DNA of 64,000 bases from Rubrivivax sp. (GTDB lineage Bacteria; Pseudomonadota; Gammaproteobacteria; Burkholderiales; Burkholderiaceae_C), in the NCBI GenBank assembly GCA_030653385.1, contig JAURZM010000020.1, forward strand, positions 124,001-188,000. Direction: 5' to 3'. Both the position numbers and the translations under genes were made by a program. Positions 17,263 through 25,573 of this stretch are shown here, in pieces. The stretch's first letter is position 1. Every line of letters starts with the position of its first letter. The notes beneath the pieces are model-generated. The model was not told the origin of the DNA. It made no database searches and saw nothing but the letters and a program-made list of their open reading frames with translations.

Positions 17263-18198
17263 TCAGGCTGTGAGCCGCTGCACCCCTTCCAGCGGACAGG
17301 CATAGATGCAGTTGCGCAAGGCGGCGATGGCCTCGTAGCGCGGGAAGGTGCGGCGCCAGGTCAGCACCACGCGTCGTGTCGGCACCGGGCTCATGAACTT
17401 CAGGTACTTGATGTGTGTCTGCGGCTCGCTGGGCACGCTGAGTTGCGGCACCACCGTGACGCCCATGCCGCTGGCCACCATGTATTTGATGGTTTCCAGC
17501 GAACTGCCTTCGAAACTCTTGCGGATGCCTTCGCCGGCCCCGTCGGTGTGGCTGGCAAACCGCGCGTATTCGGGGCAGACCTCGAGCACGTGGTCGCGGA
17601 AGCAGTGGCCGGTGCCCAACAGCAGCATGGTCTCGAGCTTCAGCTCTTCTGCGCTCAGGCTCTTGCGCTTGGCCAGCGGGTGTGTCGAAGGCACGGCGGC
17701 CTGGAAGGGTTCGTCGTACAGCGGCGCCACCGCCAGGCCGGTGTCGGGAAAGGGTTCGGCCAGGATGGCGCAGTCCAGCTCGCCCAGGCGCAGCATGTCC
17801 AGCAGCTTGGCGGTGAAGTTTTCCTGCAGCATCAAGGGCATCTGCGGCACCCGCTCGATGGCCTGGCGGACCAGGTCGGGCAGCAGGTAGGGGCCGATGG
17901 TGTAGATCACGCCCAGGCGCAGCGGGCCCGACAGCGGGTCCTTGCCCAGCTTGGCGATCTCGCGGATGGCCGCTGCCTGTTCGATCACCTGCTGTGCCTG
18001 GCGCACGATCTGCTCGCCCAGCGGTGTCACGCTGACTTCGGCCGCGCCACGCTCGAAAATCTTCACGTCCAGCTCTTCTTCCAGCTTCTTCACCGCCACC
18101 GACAGCGTGGGCTGGCTGACGAAACAGGCCTCGGCGGCACGGCCGAAATGCCTTTCGCGGGCAACGGCAACGATGTACTTCAGCTCGGTCAGGGTCAT
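17263..18198 (-). CDS. oxyR: Peroxide-sensing LysR-type regulator OxyR
   Basis: This 311-residue LysR-family regulator has an N-terminal winged helix (HFGRAAEACFVSQPTLSVAV). The regulatory domain carries the redox pair C199 and C208 in GTGHCFRDHVLEVCPE, at the same positions as in E. coli OxyR. Hydrogen peroxide forms a disulfide between them and turns on catalase, alkyl hydroperoxide reductase and dps genes. TSLETIKYMVASGMG-like sequence near residue 235 is also conserved. It is divergent from an OmpR-type regulator with 126 bases between starts. Confidence 0.95.
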   Translation of the reverse strand: MTLTELKYIVAVARERHFGRAAEACFVSQPTLSVAVKKLEEELDVKIFERGAAEVSVTPLGEQIVRQAQQVIEQAAAIREIAKLGKDPLSGPLRLGVIYTIGPYLLPDLVRQAIERVPQMPLMLQENFTAKLLDMLRLGELDCAILAEPFPDTGLAVAPLYDEPFQAAVPSTHPLAKRKSLSAEELKLETMLLLGTGHCFRDHVLEVCPEYARFASHTDGAGEGIRKSFEGSSLETIKYMVASGMGVTVVPQLSVPSEPQTHIKYLKFMSPVPTRRVVLTWRRTFPRYEAIAALRNCIYACPLEGVQRLTA

Positions 18199-18324
18199 GG
18201 GCGGATTGTGGCGAAGTTCAGCCCGCGACCCTGGGGCGTCCGGGTCTTGATCTGATCTTCACACCGGGCGCGCACCGTTTGCGCCCCGGTCGCTGCCAGC
18301 GCCTGCTGCACACTGCGCCCAGCC

Positions 18325-19038
18325 ATGGACAAGCTTCCCAGTCGACCGCATGCCCTGGTGGTCGAAGACCACGCACCGCTGCGCGAGCAGATCGTCGCGC
18401 TGCTGTCCCGCGCCGGCTGGTGGGTGGACGAAGCGGCTGACGGCGCGCTGGCGCTGCAGACGGCCCTGGCCCAGCCGCCCGACGTGATGGTGCTGGACAT
18501 CGGCCTGCCGGGGCTGGACGGCTTGTCCCTGTGCGAAAGGCTGCGCCGCGAAGCCCCGCGCCACGTGCCGGTGCTGATGCTGACCGCCCACGACACGCTG
18601 GCCGACAAGCTGCAGGGTTTTGCTGCCGGCGCCGACGACTACCTGGTCAAGCCTTTTGCCAGCGAAGAGCTGCTGGCGCGTGTGCACGCGCTGGCACGCC
18701 GCAAGACCGCGGGCCAGGACTACCTGCTGCAGGTGGGCAGCCTGCAGGTGGACCGCCGCGCGCAGGAAGCCACGCGCCAGGGTGTGCGGCTGGACCTGCC
18801 ACCGACAGCCTTTGCCATCCTGCGGCTGCTGGCCGAAGCCTGGCCACGGGCGCTGACACGCAGCACACTGATCCACCGCCTGTGGGACGACGAACCGCCC
18901 GAGTCCGACCCCCTGCGCAGCCACCTTTACCTGCTGCGGCAGCAACTGGACCGGCCCTTTGCGCCGCAGTTGCCGGCGATGCTGAAAACGGTGCACGGCG
19001 TGGGCTTCCGGCTGGAAAGCGACACACCGGCGCCATGA
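18325..19038 (+). CDS. OmpR-family response regulator
   Basis: This 237-residue protein has a receiver domain (EDH at 14-16, phosphoacceptor D58 in VMVLDIGLPGLDGLS, Lys in DDYLVKPFAS) and a C-terminal winged helix at about 135-232 (LTRSTLIHRLWDDEPPES, HLYLLRQQLDRPF, LKTVHGVGFRLE). The kinase gene starts within its stop codon (ATGA at 19035-19038), so the two are made together. The signal and targets are unknown. Confidence 0.94.
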   Translation: MDKLPSRPHALVVEDHAPLREQIVALLSRAGWWVDEAADGALALQTALAQPPDVMVLDIGLPGLDGLSLCERLRREAPRHVPVLMLTAHDTLADKLQGFAAGADDYLVKPFASEELLARVHALARRKTAGQDYLLQVGSLQVDRRAQEATRQGVRLDLPPTAFAILRLLAEAWPRALTRSTLIHRLWDDEPPESDPLRSHLYLLRQQLDRPFAPQLPAMLKTVHGVGFRLESDTPAP

Positions 19039-20357
19039 AACACCGCCTGCTGAACCGCCTGCAGGACCGCCTGCAGTACCGTTTGATGGCGGCGCTGGCC
19101 GCTTTCACATTGGGCGTGAGCGGGCTCTTCGGCTTGTTTGCGATGGCTTTTGTCTACACGGTGGAAGACCGCTTCCTGGAGCGGCTGCTCGAAAAGGAAG
19201 CGGTGGCCCAGCGTTTGCACCTCGCGCAACACGGGCGCTTCGGCGCCACCGGTGCCGACTTCATCGAACTGCACCCCCGTGCCGACACGCTGCCGGCCGG
19301 GCTGCAGGCGCTGCTGGCCGAAGAACCGCGCCGGCGCGAAGCCCCGGGTCTGGACGGCCGCCACTACCACCTGCTGCCCCTGGGGCCGGATGGCAGCGCA
19401 CCGTGGCTGGTGGCCGAAGTCAGCCAGCAACTCATCGTGCGACCGATGCGCCAGGAACTGCTGGGCTGGCTGGCCGGCTGGGGGCTCGTCATGGTGGTGC
19501 TGTCGCTGGCGCTGGCACGCTGGCTGGCCCGTCGCACCAGCGCGCCGCTGGAAAAGCTGGCGCGCCAGGTGACGCTGGCCGCGCCCGAGCGCCTGCCGCT
19601 GCGGCTGGCCCAGGGCACACACGACGACGAAGTGGGCGCGGTGGCCAGCGCCTTCGACGCACTGCTGGACCGCACCCGCGACTTCATCCACCGCGAACAG
19701 GCCTTCACGCGCGACGCCAGCCACGAACTTCGCACACCGCTTGCGGTGTTGCGCATGGGCATCGAGGGCCTGCAGCGCGATGCCCGCCTGCCGCCCGCCC
19801 TGCAGCAACAACTGCTGCCGCTGCACGCCGCCACGCGACTGATGGAGCAGACCGTGCACACGCTGTTGCTGCTGGCCCGCGAAGCCGACAGTGCCAGCGG
19901 CAGCGGCGCAGCGGCCGAGCCCGTGCCGGTGCTGCCGCTGGTTGAAGATTGGGTGCTGGCACACGCCGACTGGCTGGACACCCGGCAGCTGCAGCTGGAC
20001 CTGCAGTTGAGCCGCGCCGACACGCTGTGGCTGCCGTCGCCGGTGCTGCAGCTGGCGCTGTCCAGCCTGCTGGGCAATGCACTGGCCCACGGCCGCGCCG
20101 GGGGCACGGTGCAGGTGGCGCTGAACGCCGGTGACGTGTGCATCCGCAACCCCGGTGACCCCTTGCCGGCCGGTGCGGGTGAACGTTTCGTGAAGGGTGA
20201 AGCCAGCAGCGGCTTCGGCCTGGGCCTGGCCATCGTGCGGCGGCTGCTCGAACGGCATGGCAGCCGGCTGGTGCTGGTGCACGAGCAGGGCTGCACCGAA
20301 GCACGCATCGTGAACCCGGGCCGGCCGGCCCGCGCGGCGGAACTCAAGGTGCCTTGA
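19035..20357 (+). CDS. Sensor histidine kinase (HisKA type), partner of the upstream regulator
   Basis: This 440-residue protein has a transmembrane helix at about 15-38, a periplasmic domain of about 110 residues, and a second helix at about 145-165. A HAMP region follows, then a HisKA domain with H230 in RDASHELRTPLAVLRM. The HATPase domain shows N-box LLGNALAHG and G-box SSGFGLGLAIVRRLLERHG. The N-terminus contains the near-repeat LLNRLQDRLQYRLM. Catalytic motifs are intact, though the usual DNGPG-type segment is shortened to NPGDPLPAGAGERFVKG. It is coupled to the OmpR-type regulator by an ATGA overlap. Confidence 0.92.
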   Translation: MKHRLLNRLQDRLQYRLMAALAAFTLGVSGLFGLFAMAFVYTVEDRFLERLLEKEAVAQRLHLAQHGRFGATGADFIELHPRADTLPAGLQALLAEEPRRREAPGLDGRHYHLLPLGPDGSAPWLVAEVSQQLIVRPMRQELLGWLAGWGLVMVVLSLALARWLARRTSAPLEKLARQVTLAAPERLPLRLAQGTHDDEVGAVASAFDALLDRTRDFIHREQAFTRDASHELRTPLAVLRMGIEGLQRDARLPPALQQQLLPLHAATRLMEQTVHTLLLLAREADSASGSGAAAEPVPVLPLVEDWVLAHADWLDTRQLQLDLQLSRADTLWLPSPVLQLALSSLLGNALAHGRAGGTVQVALNAGDVCIRNPGDPLPAGAGERFVKGEASSGFGLGLAIVRRLLERHGSRLVLVHEQGCTEARIVNPGRPARAAELKVP

Positions 20358-20414
20358 CACGGCCTTCACAGGCGGCTGCCAAGGTGCGGGCCTTCGCGCC
20401 ACGATCGCCTGCCC

Positions 20415-22241
20415 ATGCCTTCCTTTTGCCGTTCGGTCCTGTTTTCAGTGGCAGGCTTCGTCACCTTCGCGGCCTGCGCGCAAGACCTGCAGTCCGACCT
20501 TCAGGCGCTGCAGCAGTCGCAGCAGCTCACCGGCCTGGTGGTGGCCACCGTGCAAGGCAACAGCAGCCGCCAATTCGCGCTGGGCCTGGCGCACAGCGGC
20601 ACCGGCCAGCCGCTGTCGGTGGACAGCCGCGTGCAGGTGGGTTCGATCACCAAGACCCTGGTGGCGCTGGCGGTGCTGCGGCTGGTGTCGACCGGCCGGC
20701 TGGACCTGGACGCACCGGTGCAGCCGCTGCTGCCGACGCTGCAGCTGAACAACCGCTGGTCCGCACGCAGCTCGCTGCGGGTGCGCCATCTGCTGGACAT
20801 GAGTGGCGGCCTGCCCGACCTGCAGATGTGGCACATGTTCAACCGTTCGCACACGGCCGAGCAGCCGCTGGCGCTGGCGCTGCGCCCCGAACAGGGGCCC
20901 ATCACGCTGCGCAGCGAACCGGGCACGCGGTTTTCGTACAGCAACCTCAGCTTCTCGCTGGCCGCCATGGTGCTGGAGGCGGTGACCCAGGAGCGCTACG
21001 AAAGCTGGGCTGACCGAGAGCTGCTGCAGCCGCTGGGCATGCGCGACAGCAGTTTCACTTTTCGCCCATCGGGCACCGACCCGCGCCTGGTCTGGGGCCA
21101 CCTGGACCAAGGCCAGCCCGAAGCCGACAGCCCGGTGGCCGTGCGCGCGGCGGCGCACTTCACCACCACCGCGGCCGACATGATTCAGCTGATGCGGTTT
21201 CTGCTGGGTGACGGGCGACTGCCGGGGCAGGCGGACGCACAGCACTTCCTGGGCCCCGACCTGATGGCCGGCCTGGGCCGCGCCAGCACCACCGACGCAG
21301 CCCGCGCCGGCTTGCACACCGGCTACGGCCTGGGCCTGTTCACGCGCGACCGCCACGGCGCCGTGGCCCTGTGCCACGGCGGCAGCGTGGCCGGCTGGCG
21401 CGCGCATTTCTGCGTCGACCGCGTGTCGCAGAGCGGCTTTTTCATGGGGCTGAACCAGGACCGCGAAGACGGCCTGTACCTGCGCATCGAAGAAAGGCTG
21501 GTCCGGCACCTGGGCCTGGCGAAACCTTCGCCGCAGGGCCAGCCGGGTCCGGACCGCGTGGGCGACCGCGACTGGAACGGCCTCTACGTGCCCGCACCCG
21601 GCCGCCTGCAGGCCCTGGCGCTGCCCGACCGCCTGTTCGGCTTCTGGCAGCTGGACCTGCAGACCGACCGCGCCACGCTGCAGCAGGGCTTCGACCCACC
21701 GCGCCCGCTGTTGCCAGCCGGCACCGGGCCCACTGGCGCCGGCCTGTACCGGCAAGCCGACCGCCAGCAGGCCACGGTCGCCCTGCTGCGTGATGCGCAG
21801 GGCCGGCCGATGCTGGGCAGCGGCTACCTCACCTTGCGTCGCGTGGGCTTCGCCGAACAGGCGCTGCTGTGGACCAGTGCGGTGTTCGGCCTGCTGGCGC
21901 TGGTGGCGGTGCTGCCGCTGGCGGTCTGGCGGCGCTGGCGCGGTGACACCGGCAGCCTTCAACAGCCGGCGGCCTGGGCGCTGCTTCTGCTGCTGTTGGC
22001 GCTGGCGCTGTGGGCCTGGGACTGGCGGCGGCTGGGTGAATTCACGCCGGCCACGACCCTGCTGCTGGTGGCCTCGCTGCTGTGGCCCCTGGCGTTTGCG
22101 CTGCAGGGGTGGCTGGCCTGGCAGCACCGCCACCGCTGGCGCGGGTGGTGGCTGGACGGTGGGGTTGCGCTGGGTGGTCTGCAGTTCTGCGGGCTGCTGC
22201 TGGCCTTCGGCTGGCTGCCCTTGCTGGCGTGGCGGCTGTGA
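20415..22241 (+). CDS. Beta-lactamase-fold serine hydrolase with C-terminal membrane domain
   Basis: This 608-residue protein has an N-terminal signal peptide and a class C beta-lactamase/PBP-like (S12) domain. The active-site motifs are SITK (S77 nucleophile, K80), the Y-x-N motif in RFSYSNLSF, and HGGSVAGW in the third-motif position. After about residue 390 comes a beta-rich lipocalin-like segment, then four or so transmembrane helices (LLWTSAVFGLLALVAVLPLA, LLLLLLALALWAW and following) to the end. Such proteins act as D-aminopeptidases, esterases or peptidoglycan-related hydrolases. True beta-lactam resistance is not implied. It shares a GTGA overlap with the S41 peptidase gene, suggesting joint work at the envelope. 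Confidence 0.87.
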   Translation: MPSFCRSVLFSVAGFVTFAACAQDLQSDLQALQQSQQLTGLVVATVQGNSSRQFALGLAHSGTGQPLSVDSRVQVGSITKTLVALAVLRLVSTGRLDLDAPVQPLLPTLQLNNRWSARSSLRVRHLLDMSGGLPDLQMWHMFNRSHTAEQPLALALRPEQGPITLRSEPGTRFSYSNLSFSLAAMVLEAVTQERYESWADRELLQPLGMRDSSFTFRPSGTDPRLVWGHLDQGQPEADSPVAVRAAAHFTTTAADMIQLMRFLLGDGRLPGQADAQHFLGPDLMAGLGRASTTDAARAGLHTGYGLGLFTRDRHGAVALCHGGSVAGWRAHFCVDRVSQSGFFMGLNQDREDGLYLRIEERLVRHLGLAKPSPQGQPGPDRVGDRDWNGLYVPAPGRLQALALPDRLFGFWQLDLQTDRATLQQGFDPPRPLLPAGTGPTGAGLYRQADRQQATVALLRDAQGRPMLGSGYLTLRRVGFAEQALLWTSAVFGLLALVAVLPLAVWRRWRGDTGSLQQPAAWALLLLLLALALWAWDWRRLGEFTPATTLLLVASLLWPLAFALQGWLAWQHRHRWRGWWLDGGVALGGLQFCGLLLAFGWLPLLAWRL

Positions 22242-23638
22242 AGCGCCGCCGCCTGCTGATGTTGGCGCCAGCCCTGGTCGCGCCACTGGGTGCCTGCCAG
22301 CGCGCGGGGGCGGCCGCAGAAACGCCGACACCGCTGACGCCGCAGCAACTGCAGCAGGACCTGTCGCAGTGGCGCCAGGCGGTGCTGGACCGGCACCCGC
22401 GCTTCCACGGCCAGCCTCGGCTGGACGATGCACTGGAAGCGGCTTTTGCGCACGTCGCGAAGCAGGCCAACACGCCGATGGACCGGCAGGCGGCATTCAG
22501 CGTGCTGTCAAAAGTGAACCCACACTTCGCCGATGCGCATACGCTCCTGATGCCGTGGCTCAGCGGCCAGCCACCGGCAGGTCGCCAAAAGGACTGGCGT
22601 TTCCCCTTCGGCGTGAAGCTCGCGGCCGGTGCAAGGCTGCAGCTGCGCAGCAGCTGGCGCCGCGGCTCCGACGGCCATCAACTGCTGGCCGCAAGTGAAG
22701 TGTTGTCCATCAACGGCACGGCCACCCAAGACCTGCTGCAGCAACTGCTGGCCCACAGCCACGGCGAAACCGCGGCGCTGCGCCAGCACATGCTGACGCT
22801 GATGTGGCCCGACTGGCTGCTGGCGGTGAAGGGCTGGCAGATGCCCTTCAGCCTGCAGCTGCGGCCCCCGGCGGCAGGGCCCGACACCGAGATCACGCTG
22901 CGCGCCAACGACACCTGGACACCGACCCGCGTCGCCCCCGAGCTGCCCACGCTGCAGACCCTGCCCGACGGCACGGCGCTGCTGAAGGTGCCCACCTTCG
23001 ATGTCGACGACCAGGCAGCGGCCTACAGCCAGGCGCTGAAGTCGGCTTTTGCGCGGCTGCGCCAGCAAGCCCACCCGCAGCGCAACCCGCGTCTGGTGAT
23101 CGACGTGCGCGGCAACACCGGCGGCCAGAGCGACGCTGGCGCGGAACTGATCCAACCCTTCATCAGCCAGCCCGCGCAGCAGGTGTCACGTGCCCGCGAA
23201 CGCCTGAATGCCGACAACAAGGGCTGGTTCGGTCAGCACGGCGCCGTCGGCACGGTGCGTGAATTTGATCTGGGCCGCGAAGGCCTGATCCAGCCGCTGC
23301 CACCCGCCGAACGCTGGCGTGGCCGCACGGCGGTGCTGGTGGACGAGATGAGCTACTCGGCCACCATCCTGTTTGCCACCACGATGCAGGACCTGAAGCT
23401 GGCCACGCTGGTGGGCCGCCCCACCGGCGGCCACGCCAACCAGACCGGCAACATGATGCCGACGCGGCTGCAGCACAGCGGCTTCACCGCCTTCATCGCC
23501 ACACGCGACTTCATCCGGCCCAGTGGCGAAACACGGGTGAGGCCGCTGGTGCCGGACATCACGGTCGAAGACAGCAGCACCGACGGCGACGATCCGGTGC
23601 TGCGGCGGGCGCTGCAGGCGCTGAACGAAAGCGCCTGA
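22238..23638 (+). CDS. S41-family (tail-specific protease-like) peptidase, lipoprotein
   Basis: This 466-residue protein starts with GTG inside the stop of the upstream gene. The signal peptide ends in a lipobox (PLGAC). The C-terminal half has the S41 core: VIDVRGNTGGQSDAG, then AVLVDEMSYSATILFATTMQ, where the Ser of SYSA is the likely nucleophile, then GRPTGG. No clear PDZ domain is seen between the helical N-terminus (RQAVLDRHPRFHG) and the core, so it belongs to the PDZ-less tricorn-like branch. The substrate is unknown. Coupling to the S12 hydrolase suggests a common periplasmic target. Confidence 0.85.
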   Translation: MKRRRLLMLAPALVAPLGACQRAGAAAETPTPLTPQQLQQDLSQWRQAVLDRHPRFHGQPRLDDALEAAFAHVAKQANTPMDRQAAFSVLSKVNPHFADAHTLLMPWLSGQPPAGRQKDWRFPFGVKLAAGARLQLRSSWRRGSDGHQLLAASEVLSINGTATQDLLQQLLAHSHGETAALRQHMLTLMWPDWLLAVKGWQMPFSLQLRPPAAGPDTEITLRANDTWTPTRVAPELPTLQTLPDGTALLKVPTFDVDDQAAAYSQALKSAFARLRQQAHPQRNPRLVIDVRGNTGGQSDAGAELIQPFISQPAQQVSRARERLNADNKGWFGQHGAVGTVREFDLGREGLIQPLPPAERWRGRTAVLVDEMSYSATILFATTMQDLKLATLVGRPTGGHANQTGNMMPTRLQHSGFTAFIATRDFIRPSGETRVRPLVPDITVEDSSTDGDDPVLRRALQALNESA

Positions 23639-23662
23639 ACCACACGGCGGCTGGTCGTGGCC

Positions 23663-24823
23663 TCAGGCCAGCAGACCCGCCAGATCAAACGCCGTGTCGG
23701 CAGCCTGCTCGGGTGTCGGCCTGCGGCCCGCGTCCAGCAGCTTGCGCGCCAGCAGGTGTTCGCGTGAAGCATCCACCGTGTCCACTGCCACCAGCTGATC
23801 AGCCACAAAGTGCCAGACGGAAAACGACGGTGCATCGAGCGCACCGCGCACCACGCTGCGGTCGGCGCCGGCCGACAGGCCCGCCATCTGCAGCTTGCGG
23901 CCGTGCTGGTCGGACCAGAACCAGGGTGTGGCGGTGAAGGGTTTGTCCAGGCCCAGCAGCGTGGCCGCTGCGGCCTTGCCACCTTCGGTGGCGCCTTGCA
24001 CCGACTCCAACCGCAGCAAACGGCCGTCGGGCAGCCGGCGCACCGTGCAGTCGCCCGCGGCGACGATGGCCGGGTCGGACGTGTGGCCGTGGGCATCGAC
24101 GACGATGCCCCCTTCACACACCAGGCCGGCGGCGCGTGCCAGGGCGTCGTTGGGCACGACGCCGATGCCCAGCAGCACCTCGGCCGGGTCGACACCCGCG
24201 GCGCTGGCGCCCAGCCGCACGTCGACGCCGTGTTCGCGGTGCAGCGCAGCAAACCAGTCGGACAGCAGCGGAGGAAGCGCACGCGCCAACAGCCGTGACT
24301 GTGCTTCGATCACCGTCACCGCCAGGCCCAGCTTGCGCGCCGTGGCAGCGACTTCCAGCCCGATGAAACCGCCGCCCACCACCGTCAACGGCCGGCCGGC
24401 GGCCTTCAACGCTTGCAGACGCGCCGCCAGGGCTTCGGCGTCGTCGCGACTGCGCAGCACGGCGGCAGCTTCGAAGCCCGGCAGCCGGCGCGGCGTGGCG
24501 CCGGTGGCCAGCACCAGCATGTCGTAGGGCAGCGCCGTGCCGTCGGCCAACGCCACCACCTGGTCGGCGCGGTGGATGGCGGCCACCGGCGTGCCGGTGC
24601 GCAGTTCGATGCCCTTCTTGGCCAGCATCTCCGGCGCGCGCATCACCAGCTGTGCGGCCTGCATCTCGCCGGCCAGCCAGGCCTTGGACAGCGGCGGGCG
24701 GTGGTAAGGGCCGTGGGCTTCGTCACCCAGCAGCGTCAGTGCACCGGCATACCCGCCGCCGCGCAAGGCCTCGGCAGCCGCCACGGCGGCCTGACCGGCG
24801 CCAACAATCAACACACGTTCCAT
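23663..24823 (-). CDS. FAD-dependent ferredoxin/rubredoxin reductase-like oxidoreductase
   Basis: This 386-residue pyridine-nucleotide-disulfide-type flavoprotein is of the putidaredoxin/rubredoxin reductase group. It shows an FAD-binding N-terminus (VLIVGAGQAAVAAAEAL), PYHRPPLSKAWL typical of this group, LVLATGATPR, an NAD-binding motif (TVVGGGFIGLEVAATARKLG) and GDCTVRR for FAD. Between LGASAAGVDPA and EVLLGIGVVPND, roughly 20 residues normally present (the strand bearing the ADGS-type loop) are missing. The reading frame is kept, so the enzyme may still fold. It is the third gene of an apparent operon with the AAA ATPase and hydrolase (12-base gap), although a functional link is not obvious. 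Confidence 0.85.
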   Translation of the reverse strand: MERVLIVGAGQAAVAAAEALRGGGYAGALTLLGDEAHGPYHRPPLSKAWLAGEMQAAQLVMRAPEMLAKKGIELRTGTPVAAIHRADQVVALADGTALPYDMLVLATGATPRRLPGFEAAAVLRSRDDAEALAARLQALKAAGRPLTVVGGGFIGLEVAATARKLGLAVTVIEAQSRLLARALPPLLSDWFAALHREHGVDVRLGASAAGVDPAEVLLGIGVVPNDALARAAGLVCEGGIVVDAHGHTSDPAIVAAGDCTVRRLPDGRLLRLESVQGATEGGKAAAATLLGLDKPFTATPWFWSDQHGRKLQMAGLSAGADRSVVRGALDAPSFSVWHFVADQLVAVDTVDASREHLLARKLLDAGRRPTPEQAADTAFDLAGLLA

Positions 24824-24835
24824 CGTCTGCCCTTG

Positions 24836-25573
24836 TTATTCCTGGTTCGGCGGCAGTATCACCTTGCCGCCGGCCTCCGGCATACCCAGGAAAAAGTCGA
24901 TCGCGCGGCCCACCACCCAGGGCACGATGACGTGGTCGCCGTCGAAGGGCTGCAGCGTCAGGTCGTAGCCGCTGTCGAGCAGCCGCTTGGCGTGGGGGTG
25001 CGCGCTGGTCTCGATCGGCAGCTGCTTGTCCGCACGGCCATGGGCGAGGAACACTCGCGGGGTGCCGGCCTGCGAAAAGGTGTTCATGAAACCCGCCGAC
25101 AGCCCGATGACGTGGCTGGCCACGTCGCCGTTGGTCAGGCCCAGCGACAGCGCGTAGCTGCCACCGTCGGAAAAACCGGCGAAGGCCAGGTGTGTGGGGT
25201 CGAGCGCGAAGTGCGCCGCCACGGTGGACAGCGCGCGGTCCAGGCGCTGCAGGTCGGGGCCATGGCCGCCGATGACGATGTCCCAGGTGGGGAACATCGA
25301 CTGCGGCGCCAGCAGCAGGAAACCCCGTGCGCGCGCATGGGCCACCAGGTGCGGCAACACACGGTTGGCTTCACCGCCGGCGCCGTGGAACATCACCAGC
25401 AGCGGTGCTTGGGCCGGCAGCCCATCGGGCACCACCAGCACCGCTTCACGCCCGTTGTCGTCGAAGGCCAGTTCGTGGCGGCCGGGGGGCAAGGGCGCGG
25501 TCACCGGGGCTGCGCCGGGGCGGAAGCTCAGGCGGCCGGTGAGCGGGCCTTGCAGCAGGCTGGGGTCGATCAT
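24836..25573 (-). CDS. Alpha/beta hydrolase (carboxylesterase/LpqC-like)
   Basis: This 245-residue cytoplasmic hydrolase has no signal peptide. The catalytic pattern is VMFHGAGGEAN (oxyanion loop), the nucleophile elbow FAGFSDGGSYAL (G-x-S-x-G), Asp in LAHGRADKQLP and His in FDGDHVIVPW. Its nearest relatives by pattern are phospholipase/carboxylesterase and poly-hydroxybutyrate depolymerase-like esterases. The ATG overlaps the stop of the AAA ATPase gene as ATGA, so the two are coupled. The substrate is unknown. Confidence 0.85.
   Translation of the reverse strand: MIDPSLLQGPLTGRLSFRPGAAPVTAPLPPGRHELAFDDNGREAVLVVPDGLPAQAPLLVMFHGAGGEANRVLPHLVAHARARGFLLLAPQSMFPTWDIVIGGHGPDLQRLDRALSTVAAHFALDPTHLAFAGFSDGGSYALSLGLTNGDVASHVIGLSAGFMNTFSQAGTPRVFLAHGRADKQLPIETSAHPHAKRLLDSGYDLTLQPFDGDHVIVPWVVGRAIDFFLGMPEAGGKVILPPNQE

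Noticed and set aside
20415..22241. Calling the serine hydrolase an antibiotic-resistance beta-lactamase
   Set aside because: The long C-terminal membrane domain and lack of class-specific resistance features point to the broad S12 hydrolase family.
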